In this document: positions 22,269 through 32,000 of the stretch, piece after piece | How positions within the stretch are numbered: the first letter of the stretch is position 1 | How the letters are laid out: each line of letters begins with the position of its first letter | From: Larix kaempferi | Taxonomy: Eukaryota; Streptophyta; Pinopsida; Pinales; Pinaceae | Direction of reading: 5' to 3' | DNA length: 64,000 nucleotides | NCBI GenBank assembly: GCA_027924585.1 | Contig: BSBM01000646.1 | Coordinates: 803,501-867,500 of the forward strand | Notes under the pieces: model-generated | The model's database searches: none | What the model was told of the DNA's origin: nothing | The model's input: only the letters and a program-made list of their open reading frames with translations | Made by a program: the position numbers and the translations under genes

Positions 22269-22825
22269 GTTTATATCTTTATTTTTTGATATGGCTATTG
22301 TATATTTACCATTTTTTGGTGGCTATTATTCCTCATCTTTTGCAAGCACTTGATGGTTACTTTCTGGATTTTCAACATCTTGTTGGAGGTCTACGGCAGA
22401 TCTTTATCCTTTATTTAGCGGCATATACTTTTGGTGTTGTTTACTTGGCTTGTTCTACCAACATATATACTCCTCTTTGTTTTTCTTGTGGCTTTCTTCG
22501 GCCTCATTTTGGTATCTCCATTTTGTACTCTGTATTGTATTTGCTTATTTGCAGACTTCAGCATTTTGATTGTCATGGCCGGCTCTTGTCCTCTTTGGAC
22601 TTCGCTTATCCGCTGGTTTCTCTTAGGCCTGCTTGGGGCAGTCTGGTTCTTGGTGTCCTTGTATGGGATGGTACTTTTTTGGAGGTTATGTCTTGAGAGC
22701 TTTTTCTTGTGTTTTAGCACCTGTAGTGATTCTTGACTTCTCTGTGATTTGTCCTCTGTCATGTCACTTTATATACTATTTTTAATATAATAGTATGGAT
22801 ACTATTTTGTTTTTGAAAAAAAAAT
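22269..22825 (+). other. LINE 3' UTR and A-tail
   Basis: Non-coding, T-rich 3' untranslated region ending GTTTTTGAAAAAAAAA. The right target duplication TGGAGTTGTACTCTCC begins at 22826. Confidence 0.7.
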
Positions 22826-22841
22826 TGGAGTTGTACTCTCC

Positions 22842-22977
22842 ATGGAATGAATAAAAAGATATGCAATAAATCTATATAAAAAGTAAACTGAAAGACATTC
22901 AATAAATCTATATAAAAAGTAAATTGAATGGTAATCAAAACACAATCTTCGCTGGACGGGTTATAGATGCTCGTGGT
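22842..22977. repeat. Short host segment between two LINEs, with a direct repeat
   Basis: The sequence CAATAAATCTATATAAAAAGTAAA is present twice, about 36 bp apart (from about 22864 and 22900). The last 15 bases, 22963-22977 (ATAGATGCTCGTGGT), are the left target duplication of the next LINE. Confidence 0.6.
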
Positions 22978-23660
22978 CTTGGAACACACAGCCTGGTGCG
23001 GTCACTGCAAAATTAGCATATGAATCTATCTACGTTGTCTCTTGGGGGGACCAATGCTGGTGGCACTCTCGTTTATGGAAGTGGCCGATTCCTCCCAAAA
23101 TGCATTTTTTTTTGTGGCTCGTGTTGGAAAACAGAATACTGACGTGGGATAACCTACTACATCGTGGCTTCATTGGGCTGAGTATTTGTCCTCTCTGTTG
23201 GAATGCGGCCGAAACTTGTGCTCACCTTTTCATATCTTGCCCATTCTCTCAACAGTTATGGTCGACTGTATATCTCCTCCTCCCGGCTCTGTGTTTGTGG
23301 ACTGGAGACTCCATTCTGTCATGTTTCTAGAATTGGGTTTGTGATAATCCCACACACATTTCTATTGTGGCCTCCATTACATGGGAGATCTGGCTTGCTA
23401 GAAATTCTAGCATTTTCAACGGCAAGGTCCCCTCCCCATTATGGATTGCGAGGAAAGTTTATGCATTCCACCTGGATAAAAAGGATACTTCCTCGGGTGC
23501 ACCTACTTTTTTTTGAAACGACCCTCCCCTCCAATACAAGATTTCATGGCTTTTTTTGATGGGGCTTCTCAGCGGGGGGGTTCCTCCTACGGAGCTAGTG
23601 TGATTATTTTTATTGATCATTTGCAATTCTTTAAAGTCTGGATGAATGGGGGGATTGGCT
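22978..23660 (+). pseudogene. LINE ORF2 3' part: Zn finger and start of RNase H
   Basis: From the 5' truncation point the frame reads SWNTQPGAVTAKLAYES, then WWHSRLWKWPIPPKMHFFLWLVLENRILTWDN and the Cys/His finger RGFIGLSICPLCWNAAETCAHLFISC. A frameshift or stop at about 23330 follows. Near 23540-23650 the first RNase H strand (FFDGASQRGGSSYGASV) appears. The Tat-like element interrupts at 23660; TGGCT at 23656-23660 is its target duplication. Confidence 0.75.
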
Positions 23661-24595
23661 TGTTATGTGGAATTCTGCCCTACGGATAAGTCAAAACTCC
23701 CTTAGGCTAAAGTAGGATCTAACTAACTCTAGGCTAAGAACAGACAAAACAAATGCAACCTTGAATCCCTAGATCTAACAAACATTTCAGAATTAAAATG
23801 CTGAAGAGAATAGAAAGGAGTTTAACTGACCTTGTATCCAAACGCTTGTCTTTGATATTTGCCCAAGCTCCAAGTAAACCTGTTAACAATGGAACCAAAA
23901 CACAAGCATGTACTATTCTCTAACAATCTGAAAACATGAGTTAGGATCTAAATCTATGAAAGATACAAATCACATGATTAAAACAAGATTAACACAAATG
24001 ATTTGGGAAAACAAGACAAGTTATTCCATTACAACTTGAAGATTACTTACAAAGGGTGCTTGATGCCCAAGCCAATCCTTCAACTCCAAGTATCTTCTCC
24101 TCTTAGCTATCTCCACAATGCTGCAAGACCATAAGTTTGGTGCTCTCAAGAGTCCCCCCCCACTTCCCAATGGCATACCTCTCTTTTATAGTGAATGGTG
24201 AGGTTAACCAACAAGAGAGATAGGTGGATCTAAGGAGGGATAAGTGGATCAGGGTTTCTAATCGAAGGAGGTGAGTTGGGATCGAATCAAGGAACCCAAT
24301 CTTCCATCATCTTCGAAAATCCAAGATCCCATAAGTCAAGGGCAAAAACTATTAAAAGGGTGCCGCGCTTTGCAAATGCTACAGGGCGCGGCACTGTGCC
24401 GCGTTTTGTCAAGCTGGCAGGACGCGGTAGTGTATGGAAATAAAGTCCAAGGTGGGTCAAAACTTGGCAGGGTGAATTTACCTTCAAGGTTGACTCATCA
24501 TCTGTCTCTTCTGGATGGTTCAAAACAGTAGGGAAAGTGTCGTCGAAAATGTGTTGTGATGGGGATGCGACACCGTGAAATATAGAGGTATAACA
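23661..24595 (-). repeat. 3' LTR of the Tat-like element
   Basis: 935 bp, TGTTATGTGG to GGTATAACA. It contains the palindrome CGCGGCACTGTGCCGCG at 24387-24403 and flanking partial copies of the same GC-rich motif. Identical to the 5' LTR by eye. Confidence 0.95.
24387..24403. repeat. GC-rich palindrome in the 3' LTR
   Basis: CGCGGCAC-T-GTGCCGCG: 8-bp perfect arms around one base, set in AT-rich surroundings. Related sites occur in the antisense-gene intron, the gag leader and the other LTR. Confidence 0.75.
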
Positions 24596-24605
24596 GATGC
24601 CCCCT
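24596..24605 (-). other. Probable polypurine tract of the Tat-like element
   Basis: The minus strand reads AGGGGGCATC directly before the 3' LTR. It is less pure than in the other elements here but sits where the PPT must be. Confidence 0.55.
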
Positions 24606-26542
24606 AAAGTGTGAGGTCAGAAGGGACTGATGGCCGAAAGACTTTACGAATAAAATGTGCAGAGATAGCATCGAGGAGAGCGACACGGAGCTGAAATGGA
24701 AACAAAGTGTTAGATATACCACCGAGGCGGGCATTCCCGTGCTCGGAAACAAATGACTCAAAACATGGCTGCCGACCAATACATTGCAGATCCATGAGTA
24801 CTGAGATAATGTAAACTGTGGACAGATCATGGCTACTATGAACAATCGTAGATCCATGAGACAGTAATGACACAGCCACGACCAATACAATAAGTGGATC
24901 TGTGTGACAATACAAGAGACATCTCCATCGCAGCCTGGACGCAGTCAAGATACAGTGATGCACCCAGGGTCTTCTACCCGATCGTATAAAGATACGAATC
25001 TAACCATGTGATTACAAGATGTTGAAGTCGAACATGGAAGAAACCATTTAATTACCGGTCAATGATGTGGACCGTTAACAAATGCGAGGGAGATCACCAA
25101 TAATGACAATGATTCCCAAGGTATCAATAGTACATCTCAACGAAATGCGAATAAATGAGTTGATGTCGAGCATTCGAGAGATTGCTTGATCAGAGGTCAA
25201 TGATGTGAACCTGCTGTCAAACACGAGGAAACCTGCCATTGAGGCATGCAGGTACCAAGGTACTAATGGTTGATTTCTAAGTCCAATTCCTGGATAGTGA
25301 TTTGGTGTCGACAAGAATAGACTCGTCGAAGGTGGGCAATGATAATTCCCACATCATCGACACGAAATCGGCACATAGGATAGTATGATGAAGTAATGGA
25401 ATATGTACTGACACAGCGGAGGCCTGACACAGTGAATGACTCGATACAATGCAACCCTTTGAACATATAACGGCATGTAACAAGACTTAGCAGCAGGGAT
25501 TATTGATAAATAGAGGATAGACACCGGATGAGTGGACTCGTGGCCAGGGAGACGACCCATAATGATGACTATGACTCAATGAAAGACGGATACCCCAAAT
25601 ATAGACAAGAGATGGACACATGCCATGTTCAAAGGTAACGACTGACAAGCTGCCATAGATAAACTTGACTTGTTCCCCCATATTTCCCCGACATGATGGA
25701 CGAGTACCTCTTTCTTGTTTTACGAGCTTGAAGAGGATAACAGATGCTCGGTGTAGCTCATCTTGTGGATGAGTCCAATCTCACATATTTTACGAACCTG
25801 AGAAAGGAGGGGTTCGTCCCAAAGTGGGTCCTTCGATGTTAATATTTTAACGAGTCCAAGGAAGGAAAACTCGGTAGTTTTTCATATTTAGAGAGCCTAA
25901 AAAACTTAAAGGAAGCTCCATAATGTACTTTTTCGTAAAATTTAGTCTCTCGATCCCGAAAAAGTGTAAAACGATTCCCGAGAGAACTCTCCCAGCCGAG
26001 ATTGACTGAGGTATACCTTTCTCGTAAATAGTCTAGACGGGCCGAAAAAGGGGTAACCTATCACCGAATAGACGACCTTTCAAATACTTTTACAAGTGTG
26101 AAAGAGTCAAGATCACTTGGCAATCTTTTCAATTTTAAGGAGTCTGAAAAGAGCTTAACTATGGACTCCTATGGTCTTTTTCGTAAAAATTAATTATTCT
26201 GGCCCGAAAAAAGAATAAAATACAACCAGGATAATACTTTCCTCATTGTTTAACGAGCATGAGTAAAGCTGACCGTACTCGACACCGTTTACTTGCGTTT
26301 GACAAGCACGACACAGGTGTGAAAGCGCTTGGAATCTTTTTCAAGTTTTAAATCCAGAGCACGAAAAAGATAAAGTGGGCTCAATATGAAGGTCAAACTA
26401 CGAACAAATACCAGTATGAATGCATCCCATTTTTACCGCAGATCCTGTCAATAAATGCTCAAAAATCGGGCATTAGTAATATGAGTAAGGGTTTATTAAT
26501 TTTGAAATAGTAATCAATTAATTAAAAAATGTGAAAAAATGC
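24606..26542. other. Tat-like element 3' region upstream of the antisense gene
   Basis: About 1.9 kb with no convincing ORF on either strand. The right part, about 25716-26370, is a diverged array in which TTTTACGAG-type or TTTTTCGTAAAA-type blocks alternate with GCCCGAAAAAG-type blocks every 50-90 bp. It leads into the TATA box of the antisense gene. Confidence 0.5.
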
Positions 26543-26550
26543 TATATAAA
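26543..26550 (+). promoter_or_regulatory. TATA box of the antisense PMD-like gene
   Basis: TATATAAA, a near-ideal plant TATA box. It lies about 135 bp before the first intron donor; transcription would start near 26575-26582. The strand is opposite to gag-pol. Confidence 0.6.
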
Positions 26551-26684
26551 GCATGGTAAAAATAGAAATTACTATTCATTTGTGATTTTTACCCAAAGGA
26601 GACATTTTTACCCATTTTGGAGCAAAATTTCAAGGATCGATACCGAGAGTTCTGGGAGACCATTTCGACCGCCGTCTGTGCCAG

Positions 26685-27007
26685 GTAAGAGTGCTTGAAC
26701 CCCTCTTTCATTTCATGCAAGAAATTTTTACTTTCACCAGGGAAAAATTAATTTTTTGGCAAGCCCTTTTGGCAAGAATCGCCTGCTGTACTGCCACGTG
26801 GGGCCCCTATCGTGAAACGCGGCACTGTTCAACAGTGCCGCGCTGTAACTCCAAAAGGAGGCGCGGCACTGTGGACTTCCGCGCGGCATGGTGCCCTCCA
26901 GGCGCGGCACGTGCGAAAATTGAGTTCAAAAAATCAATTTTTCCTCAAATTTTTGCTAGAAGCAAGTTGTTAAATAGCCACTAATTACTTTGTTTGCCTT
27001 TTTGCAG
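26685..27007 (+). other. Predicted 5'-UTR intron of the antisense gene
   Basis: The donor CCAG/GTAAGA at 26684/26685 fits the plant consensus. The acceptor TTTGCCTTTTTGCAG ends at 27007. The ATG at 27033 follows 25 bp later. The 323-bp intron holds several copies of the GCGCGGCAC motif, including a perfect 25-nt palindrome. Confidence 0.55.
26818..26842. repeat. 25-nt perfect palindrome of the GC-rich motif
   Basis: CGCGGCACTGTT, one base C, then AACAGTGCCGCG: 12-bp perfect arms. Further copies without the inverse arm follow at 26861-26872, 26881-26893 and 26902-26910. Confidence 0.8.
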
Positions 27008-27032
27008 GGATTTGCAACTTGTTTGAGGCAAA

Positions 27033-28305
27033 ATGGTGAGTTGGAAAGAGAGGGAGCATGAAACGGATGATTTTAGGGCCGAAAATCACTTACCCACTGT
27101 GACCGCATTGAGAGAATGTGGTTTGCTAAAGTTTTTCAAGACTAAAGGGATCCGCCAACAACCCAAACTACTTACTCACCTCATTCAATTGTGGGATCCT
27201 GATATCGAAGCTTTCCGAGTAGGAGAGCACGTGCTTGAAATTCAACTTGAAGACATCTACTTCCTCACGGGCCTCTCGAAAAGAGGGGCCCGGCCGAATC
27301 TTACCGGGTACAGTGCTTCAGACTCAAGCACGGATGATTTAATTGCCCGATATTGTCAGGTGGGTTCGAGTAAGAAGAGTGGGAAAGTGGCCATAAAAGA
27401 GGTCACAAATCTTCCTTTCAAAACTTTGCTATTCACTATTACACGTGCAGCAGGAAGCGTGAGCCCACATCAGGCAACCCGCACACAGGTAAATCTCGCA
27501 GCAGAGTGCATGGGAGGAACGGTCTTCAACTGGTGTGATGCAGTGCTGTCCCATATGAAGGAACAGGTGCACAAATGTAGAACTGGGAAAAATACCCAGT
27601 TTGGCTATGGGAGTATCTTGGTCACTTTCTTCCTGGCAAGGGTGCCATTACTGCGTCCGCAGATATCTATGCATCCTCGCCCACCTACTGAGCCATGGAT
27701 GGCTCGATGGAGCGACTATGCCGGGCGCCTTGGAGGGCCTCAGCGGCTAGCTTTTGGAGAGGATTTCTTCTCTTGGCTAGAGGAGCAGATAATCATGATC
27801 GACGACTATCCCTATTCAGGGGTAGATTTCCGCGAGGATATTGACTTGGCTTTGCCAGAAGATGATGACTGGGACAACTCTGGTATGACCTTCATGGATA
27901 TGTATTTTTTCTTTTTGAATATTTAATTTTTAATGCTTTTTTAGAATGTGTAAAAGACTTCTAATGTATATTCGTATGCATGTTGCAGATCGTGGACCAC
28001 AACGACCAGCTGGATATTCACCACTACGTCGTGGCGGTGTAGATCGTCAAGCTGATCCTGTCGAAGAAGAAGATGAGGATGAGGCAGGAGGTGTCCGGGA
28101 CATTGAGAGGAACCTGCAGGGATTGACTCATGGTATCCCTGCTATGCGGATGGATGATGTCCCTTACCCCCTCCAGCGTCATACTGTAGGTGTACCTGGT
28201 CGTATCAGTCGACTTCTTCGCAAGGTGGTTCGAGCTGTGATGTGTTACCACCAGCGGCGGGAGGAGTCCGATGAGGGACGTGATAGGTCTCCTAGGTCTC
28301 CATAG
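27033..28305 (+). CDS. Antisense plant-mobile-domain-like gene, two coding exons
   Basis: Exon 1 (27033-27882) starts at ATG in good context (AAAATGG). It encodes about 283 residues resembling the plant mobile domain of MAIN/MAIL1-type proteins: an N-terminal LRECGLLKFF helix, LLTHLIQLWDP, FRVGEHVLEIQLEDIYFLTGLS-RG, and a long helical C-terminal half. Read straight on, the frame ends at 27926. A GT at 27883 (CTCTG/GTATGA) and a pyrimidine-poor ATGTTGCAG acceptor ending at 27986 remove 104 bp and keep the frame (codon G/AT). Exon 2 (27987-28305) then gives an acidic stretch (EEEDEDEAGG) and a basic Arg-rich tail ending SPRSP. PMD proteins act in gene silencing and genome stability, and PMDs are known in plant transposons; the function here is unknown. 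It lies antisense to gag-pol, converging on the RNase H ORF. Splicing is predicted, not shown. Confidence 0.65.
27883..27986 (+). other. Predicted coding-region intron of the antisense gene
   Basis: 104 bp, donor CTCTG/GTATGA, acceptor GCATGTTGCAG. It is AT-rich (runs of T near 27905-27940) unlike the flanking exons and has in-frame stops. Removal joins two open frames without a shift. Confidence 0.6.
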
Positions 28306-28504
28306 ATGGTCTTTAGATCTTTTTGCGGCATGTACACGATATGTAGGCTTTGAGGGCCAATTTTTGTATATGGGATTTAATCCCCAATTTTGTCTTTGAC
28401 ACAAACTTTATGTATTTTGGAAAAAACACTTTTATATACAGTGATATGGACCTATTTATGATCTAAATATTTACAATGACTTGTGCATTTTAATTATGAT
28501 GTGT

Positions 28505-28918
28505 TTATGTATGGACTAGATGCCAATCCAAAATGTAATTAGCCAATGAATCGGCAATACAATTGAATTCTCTTGGTATGTGTTGATATGTAATAAAATC
28601 AAATGACCGTTCCAAGAGGCGTACTCTTCGAAATAAACGAAGTAATGTAGGATCGCGAACTGTGTAAACACGGTTTAGATGAGAAACCACGAGTTGGGAA
28701 TCTAAAAAGACCGATAAGGAGTCAATCCCGAGTGAGGCAACCTCAGTTAAGAGACCAATGACTGCATGGTACTCTGCGATATTATTGGTTGCGGGACCTA
28801 AACAAATGGCTCCTGAAGAAATTAACTCGCCAGTGGGGGAATAGATCACCCATGCTGCGGAAGCGAGATTCCGGGTATGTCGGCTTGCACCGTCAGCGAA
28901 TCCAAAGTAGGTAGACAT
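28505..28918 (-). CDS. Archaeal-type RNase H of the Tat-like element
   Basis: The best start is ATG at 28918 (MSTYFGFADGASRH), giving 137 residues. All four catalytic acids are visible: FADGAS (D), NNIAEYHA (E), FLDSQLV (D) and CIADSLAN (D). PREFN and the YVT/TVRD helix region are also typical of the RVT_3 family, which Tat elements acquired in addition to their own RNase H. It is a separate ORF 122 bp downstream of the integrase stop. The usual order places this domain between RNase H and integrase. The minus strand just before the ATG reads TTTTATGCGCAG, a plausible splice acceptor, so it could be made from a spliced subgenomic RNA. Open frame extends upstream to 29101 but without domain similarity. 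Confidence 0.75.
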   Translation of the reverse strand: MSTYFGFADGASRHTRNLASAAWVIYSPTGELISSGAICLGPATNNIAEYHAVIGLLTEVASLGIDSLSVFLDSQLVVSHLNRVYTVRDPTLLRLFRRVRLLERSFDFITYQHIPREFNCIADSLANYILDWHLVHT

Positions 28919-29039
28919 CTGCGCATAAAAGCACGAGTCAAAGTAAGAGTAGATACATAAGATCCACGTGCACACTAAAAATAAAGCAAAAAGCAAACTA
29001 AGTACATTATGTACAAGAAGTAACCCGCGTGGGGTAACC

Positions 29040-32000
29040 TCATGCGTAGAAACGCTTGAGGTATAGCCCGTTGCGGGGCCGTGCCAATGGCGTACCATCA
29101 CAGTCGACTAGTTCATAGGCTCCTTTTTCTAAGACACGTTTTATGATGAAGGGGCCGTACCACATAGATTCAAGCTTGCCTTTTCCAAGTTTGTCATGCA
29201 TCTGATCATATGTAAGTACAAGGTCACCTTCATTAAAGATCCGAGGTTGAACGGATTTGTCATATTGAGCTTTGACGCGTTTTTTGTGAGCTTCATTAGC
29301 CAAAGCGGCGTCGCGGCGGGTTTCATCTAGCTTGGCTAGGTATAGAAACCGTTCTTCTTCGGAAGTAGTGTGTGGAAGTAGCTCTATGGCTATCTTGAGT
29401 GATGGAATTTCACATTCAATCGGGAGAATGGCTTCCAGGCCGTACACCAATTGAAATGGTGTAAACCCAGTAGCACTTTTCACTGAGGTTCGGTATGCCC
29501 ACAGTGCTGAGAACAGAGCTGAGTGCCAATTGGATTTTTGGGTACCCACAATGCGCTGAATCATTCATTTCAGGACCTTATTGATGGCTTCAACTTGGCC
29601 ATTGGCTTGTGGGTAATACGGAGTTGAGTTTTCGTGGCGAAAACCCAGTTTGGCACTTAGTTCTTCGATCATATGATTCCTAAAATGGGAACCATGATCG
29701 GTCACAATAGACTGTGGGACACCGAATCTAGCTATGATATGATTGAATATGAACTGCGCTGCTGTTTTGCCGTCTTCAGCATACGTAGGCATCGCTTCAG
29801 CCCATTTTGTAAAATAGTCCACAGCTACTATGACATAGCTATGCCCCCCGGCTGAAGTGGGCTTACAGTGCATAAAATCAATGCCCCATTTGGAAAAGGG
29901 GCCGACGGCAATAACAGGATGGAGTGGAGCAGGATGCGAGCGTGCTTTGCTATGAAAGAATTGACATGGCGGACACTTCTTGACTGTTTCAATGCAGTCT
30001 TTGAAAATCGAAGGCCAGAAGTATCCCGCTCGCAATATTTTCTGGGCCGTAGCCATCCCAGAGAGATGACCACCACATGCTCCAGCGTGGCAGTCATTGA
30101 GAACGCGTTCCGCCTCATCTAAGGTCAAACAGCGTCGAAGGACAGTGTCGACACCACGTCGATACAAAGTATCATTCACTATAAGGTAGTATTTTGCGTG
30201 ATGTCTGATACGTCGTCGTTCATCGCGGTTGAGGTCGGGACGGAAGCGTTGGGTTTGGAGATATAAGAGAATATCCCCATACCACGGATTAGACGTGCTA
30301 ATGAGGAACAATGATTCGTCGGGAAGAGAATCAATGGGCTCGGATTGCTCAGTAGCACGGGGCAAGTGACAAATTAACTCAGCGAAGACCAGAGATTTCT
30401 TAGACTTGGCTTTGACGAATTCCAAGTCAAACTCTTGAAGGATGACAATCCAACGGGAGTACTTGCCCCCAAGCACTTGTCGTGTGAGGATATAGTACAT
30501 TGGATTGAAATCGGCGATAACGGTGGTCCGGCGGAGTAAGATGTAGTGACGGAATCTCTGGACAGCAAACACTGTTGCCAGAGCCAGCTTTTCAACATGT
30601 GAGTAGCGAGTTTCAGAGTCGAGAAGACTCTTGCTGAGGTAGTACACCACATGTTCTATGCCGTTGTGATCTTCCTGGACTAACACCATACCAATGGTGG
30701 AAATCGAGGCTGCGAGATAAAGGATATAGTCCTGTGTGTAATTGGGGGGTTGAATCACAGGATCTTTGGTTAAGGCTGCCTTTAAATTGTCAAAGGAGCG
30801 TTGGGCTTCATCATCCCATATGAAGGGAACATTCTTCTTGAGAAGCCGCATGTAGCCTTTTGTTATCTCAGACAGATTACAAATAAAACGGCGTAGAAAG
30901 TTTGCATGCCCTTGCAAACATTGAAGTTCTGGAATATTAGTAGGTGAAGACAGGGCTATGATAGCTGCTACCTTTGCGGGATCTAGACGTATCCCGTCTT
31001 TGGAGACTATGAAGCCCAACAGTTTTCCGGCTTCTACACAGAAGACGCACTTATGCGGGTTCAAACGTATATTATAGCGCCGGCACCTTTCGAAAATGGC
31101 ACTCAAGTGATCTGGATGTTCTTCCCGAGTTCGAGAATGAGCGGGAAGGTCATCGAGATATGGCTCTACGATATGTTTGATGTCGTGAAATGCGTAGGAC
31201 ATCGCCCGTTGGAAAGTTGCCCCGGCATTTTTGAGGCCAAAAGGTAACTTCCGATATGCAAAGATCCCCCAAGGGCAGATAAAGGCCGTTTTGTGCTGGT
31301 CGGCTGGGAGGATATCGATTTGATTATAGCCAGAAAAGCCATCCATGAATGAAAAGATAACACTTCCGGCACAGTTATCGATGATCTGGTCGATAAACGG
31401 AGTTGGGTAGTTGTCCTTGGGACAAGCTTTGTTCAAATCACGGTAATCAACACAGACTCTAATCGTTCCCTGTTTTTTGGCTACAGGGACGATGTTGGAT
31501 ACCCATTCTGTCAATGGGACAGGATAGATAAAACCAGCACGCAAAAGTTTTTCAACTTCTGCTTTAATGGCGGCTGCCTTACGAGGATGAACGGGTCGAA
31601 GCTTTTGCCGAACAGGTCGGGCGCCAGGGAAAGTTGGAATTTCGTGGACCACAATCGACGGGTCGATTCCTGGCATCTCTTCATAACTCCAAGCGAAAAC
31701 ATCGCGGAAAGTTTTAAAGTAGGCATTATAGAACTCCGTCTCGAGAGGAGTACATGTTTTGCCAATGTGTACATTTTCCACGATACCAGGCTTTACTGAA
31801 ATGTCGATGGGAGTGGTTGCCATAAGATTGGCCAAGTTGCCTTCAGAAAATACTTCGTCGAGGGAAGTGGGGAACTTGGTTTGAACCATCCCAAGTGAAG
31901 CACTGGATTTGGTATCGGGCTCGAGTGACTGAATGGTGGGGAATGAAGATCGATGATGAAAATCTCCCCATGGTGGCTCATTACCGCACATAACCTCTAT

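Larger units (their letters stand above)
3987..22825 (+). mobile_element. LINE with duplicated ORF2, host of two LTR elements
   Basis: A plant non-LTR retrotransposon on the plus strand, 5'-truncated within ORF1. It has endonuclease, reverse transcriptase, a Zn-finger region and RNase H, and ends in an A-run at about 22816-22824. TGGATTTGTACGCTCC at 3971-3986 and TGGAGTTGTACTCTCC at 22826-22841 match at 14 of 16 positions and look like an aged target duplication, so the whole interval seems to be one insertion. ORF2 is present twice, head to tail: copy A 4352-8015, then copy B starting inside ORF2 at 8016. Copy B is split by a copia element (8595-15966) and a gypsy element (17173-20975). The host gaps rejoin exactly when those elements and their 5-bp TSDs are removed. 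Confidence 0.8.

Noticed and set aside
24604-25681. Minus-strand ORFs of 60-130 codons in the Tat-like 3' region
   Set aside because: Mutually overlapping in several frames, no domain or composition signal.
27883-27926. Unspliced end of the antisense ORF (MTFMDMYFFFLNI) as the true C-terminus
   Set aside because: AT-rich sequence with a good GT donor at 27883. Splicing keeps the frame and adds a composition-matched exon. Not excluded, but less likely.
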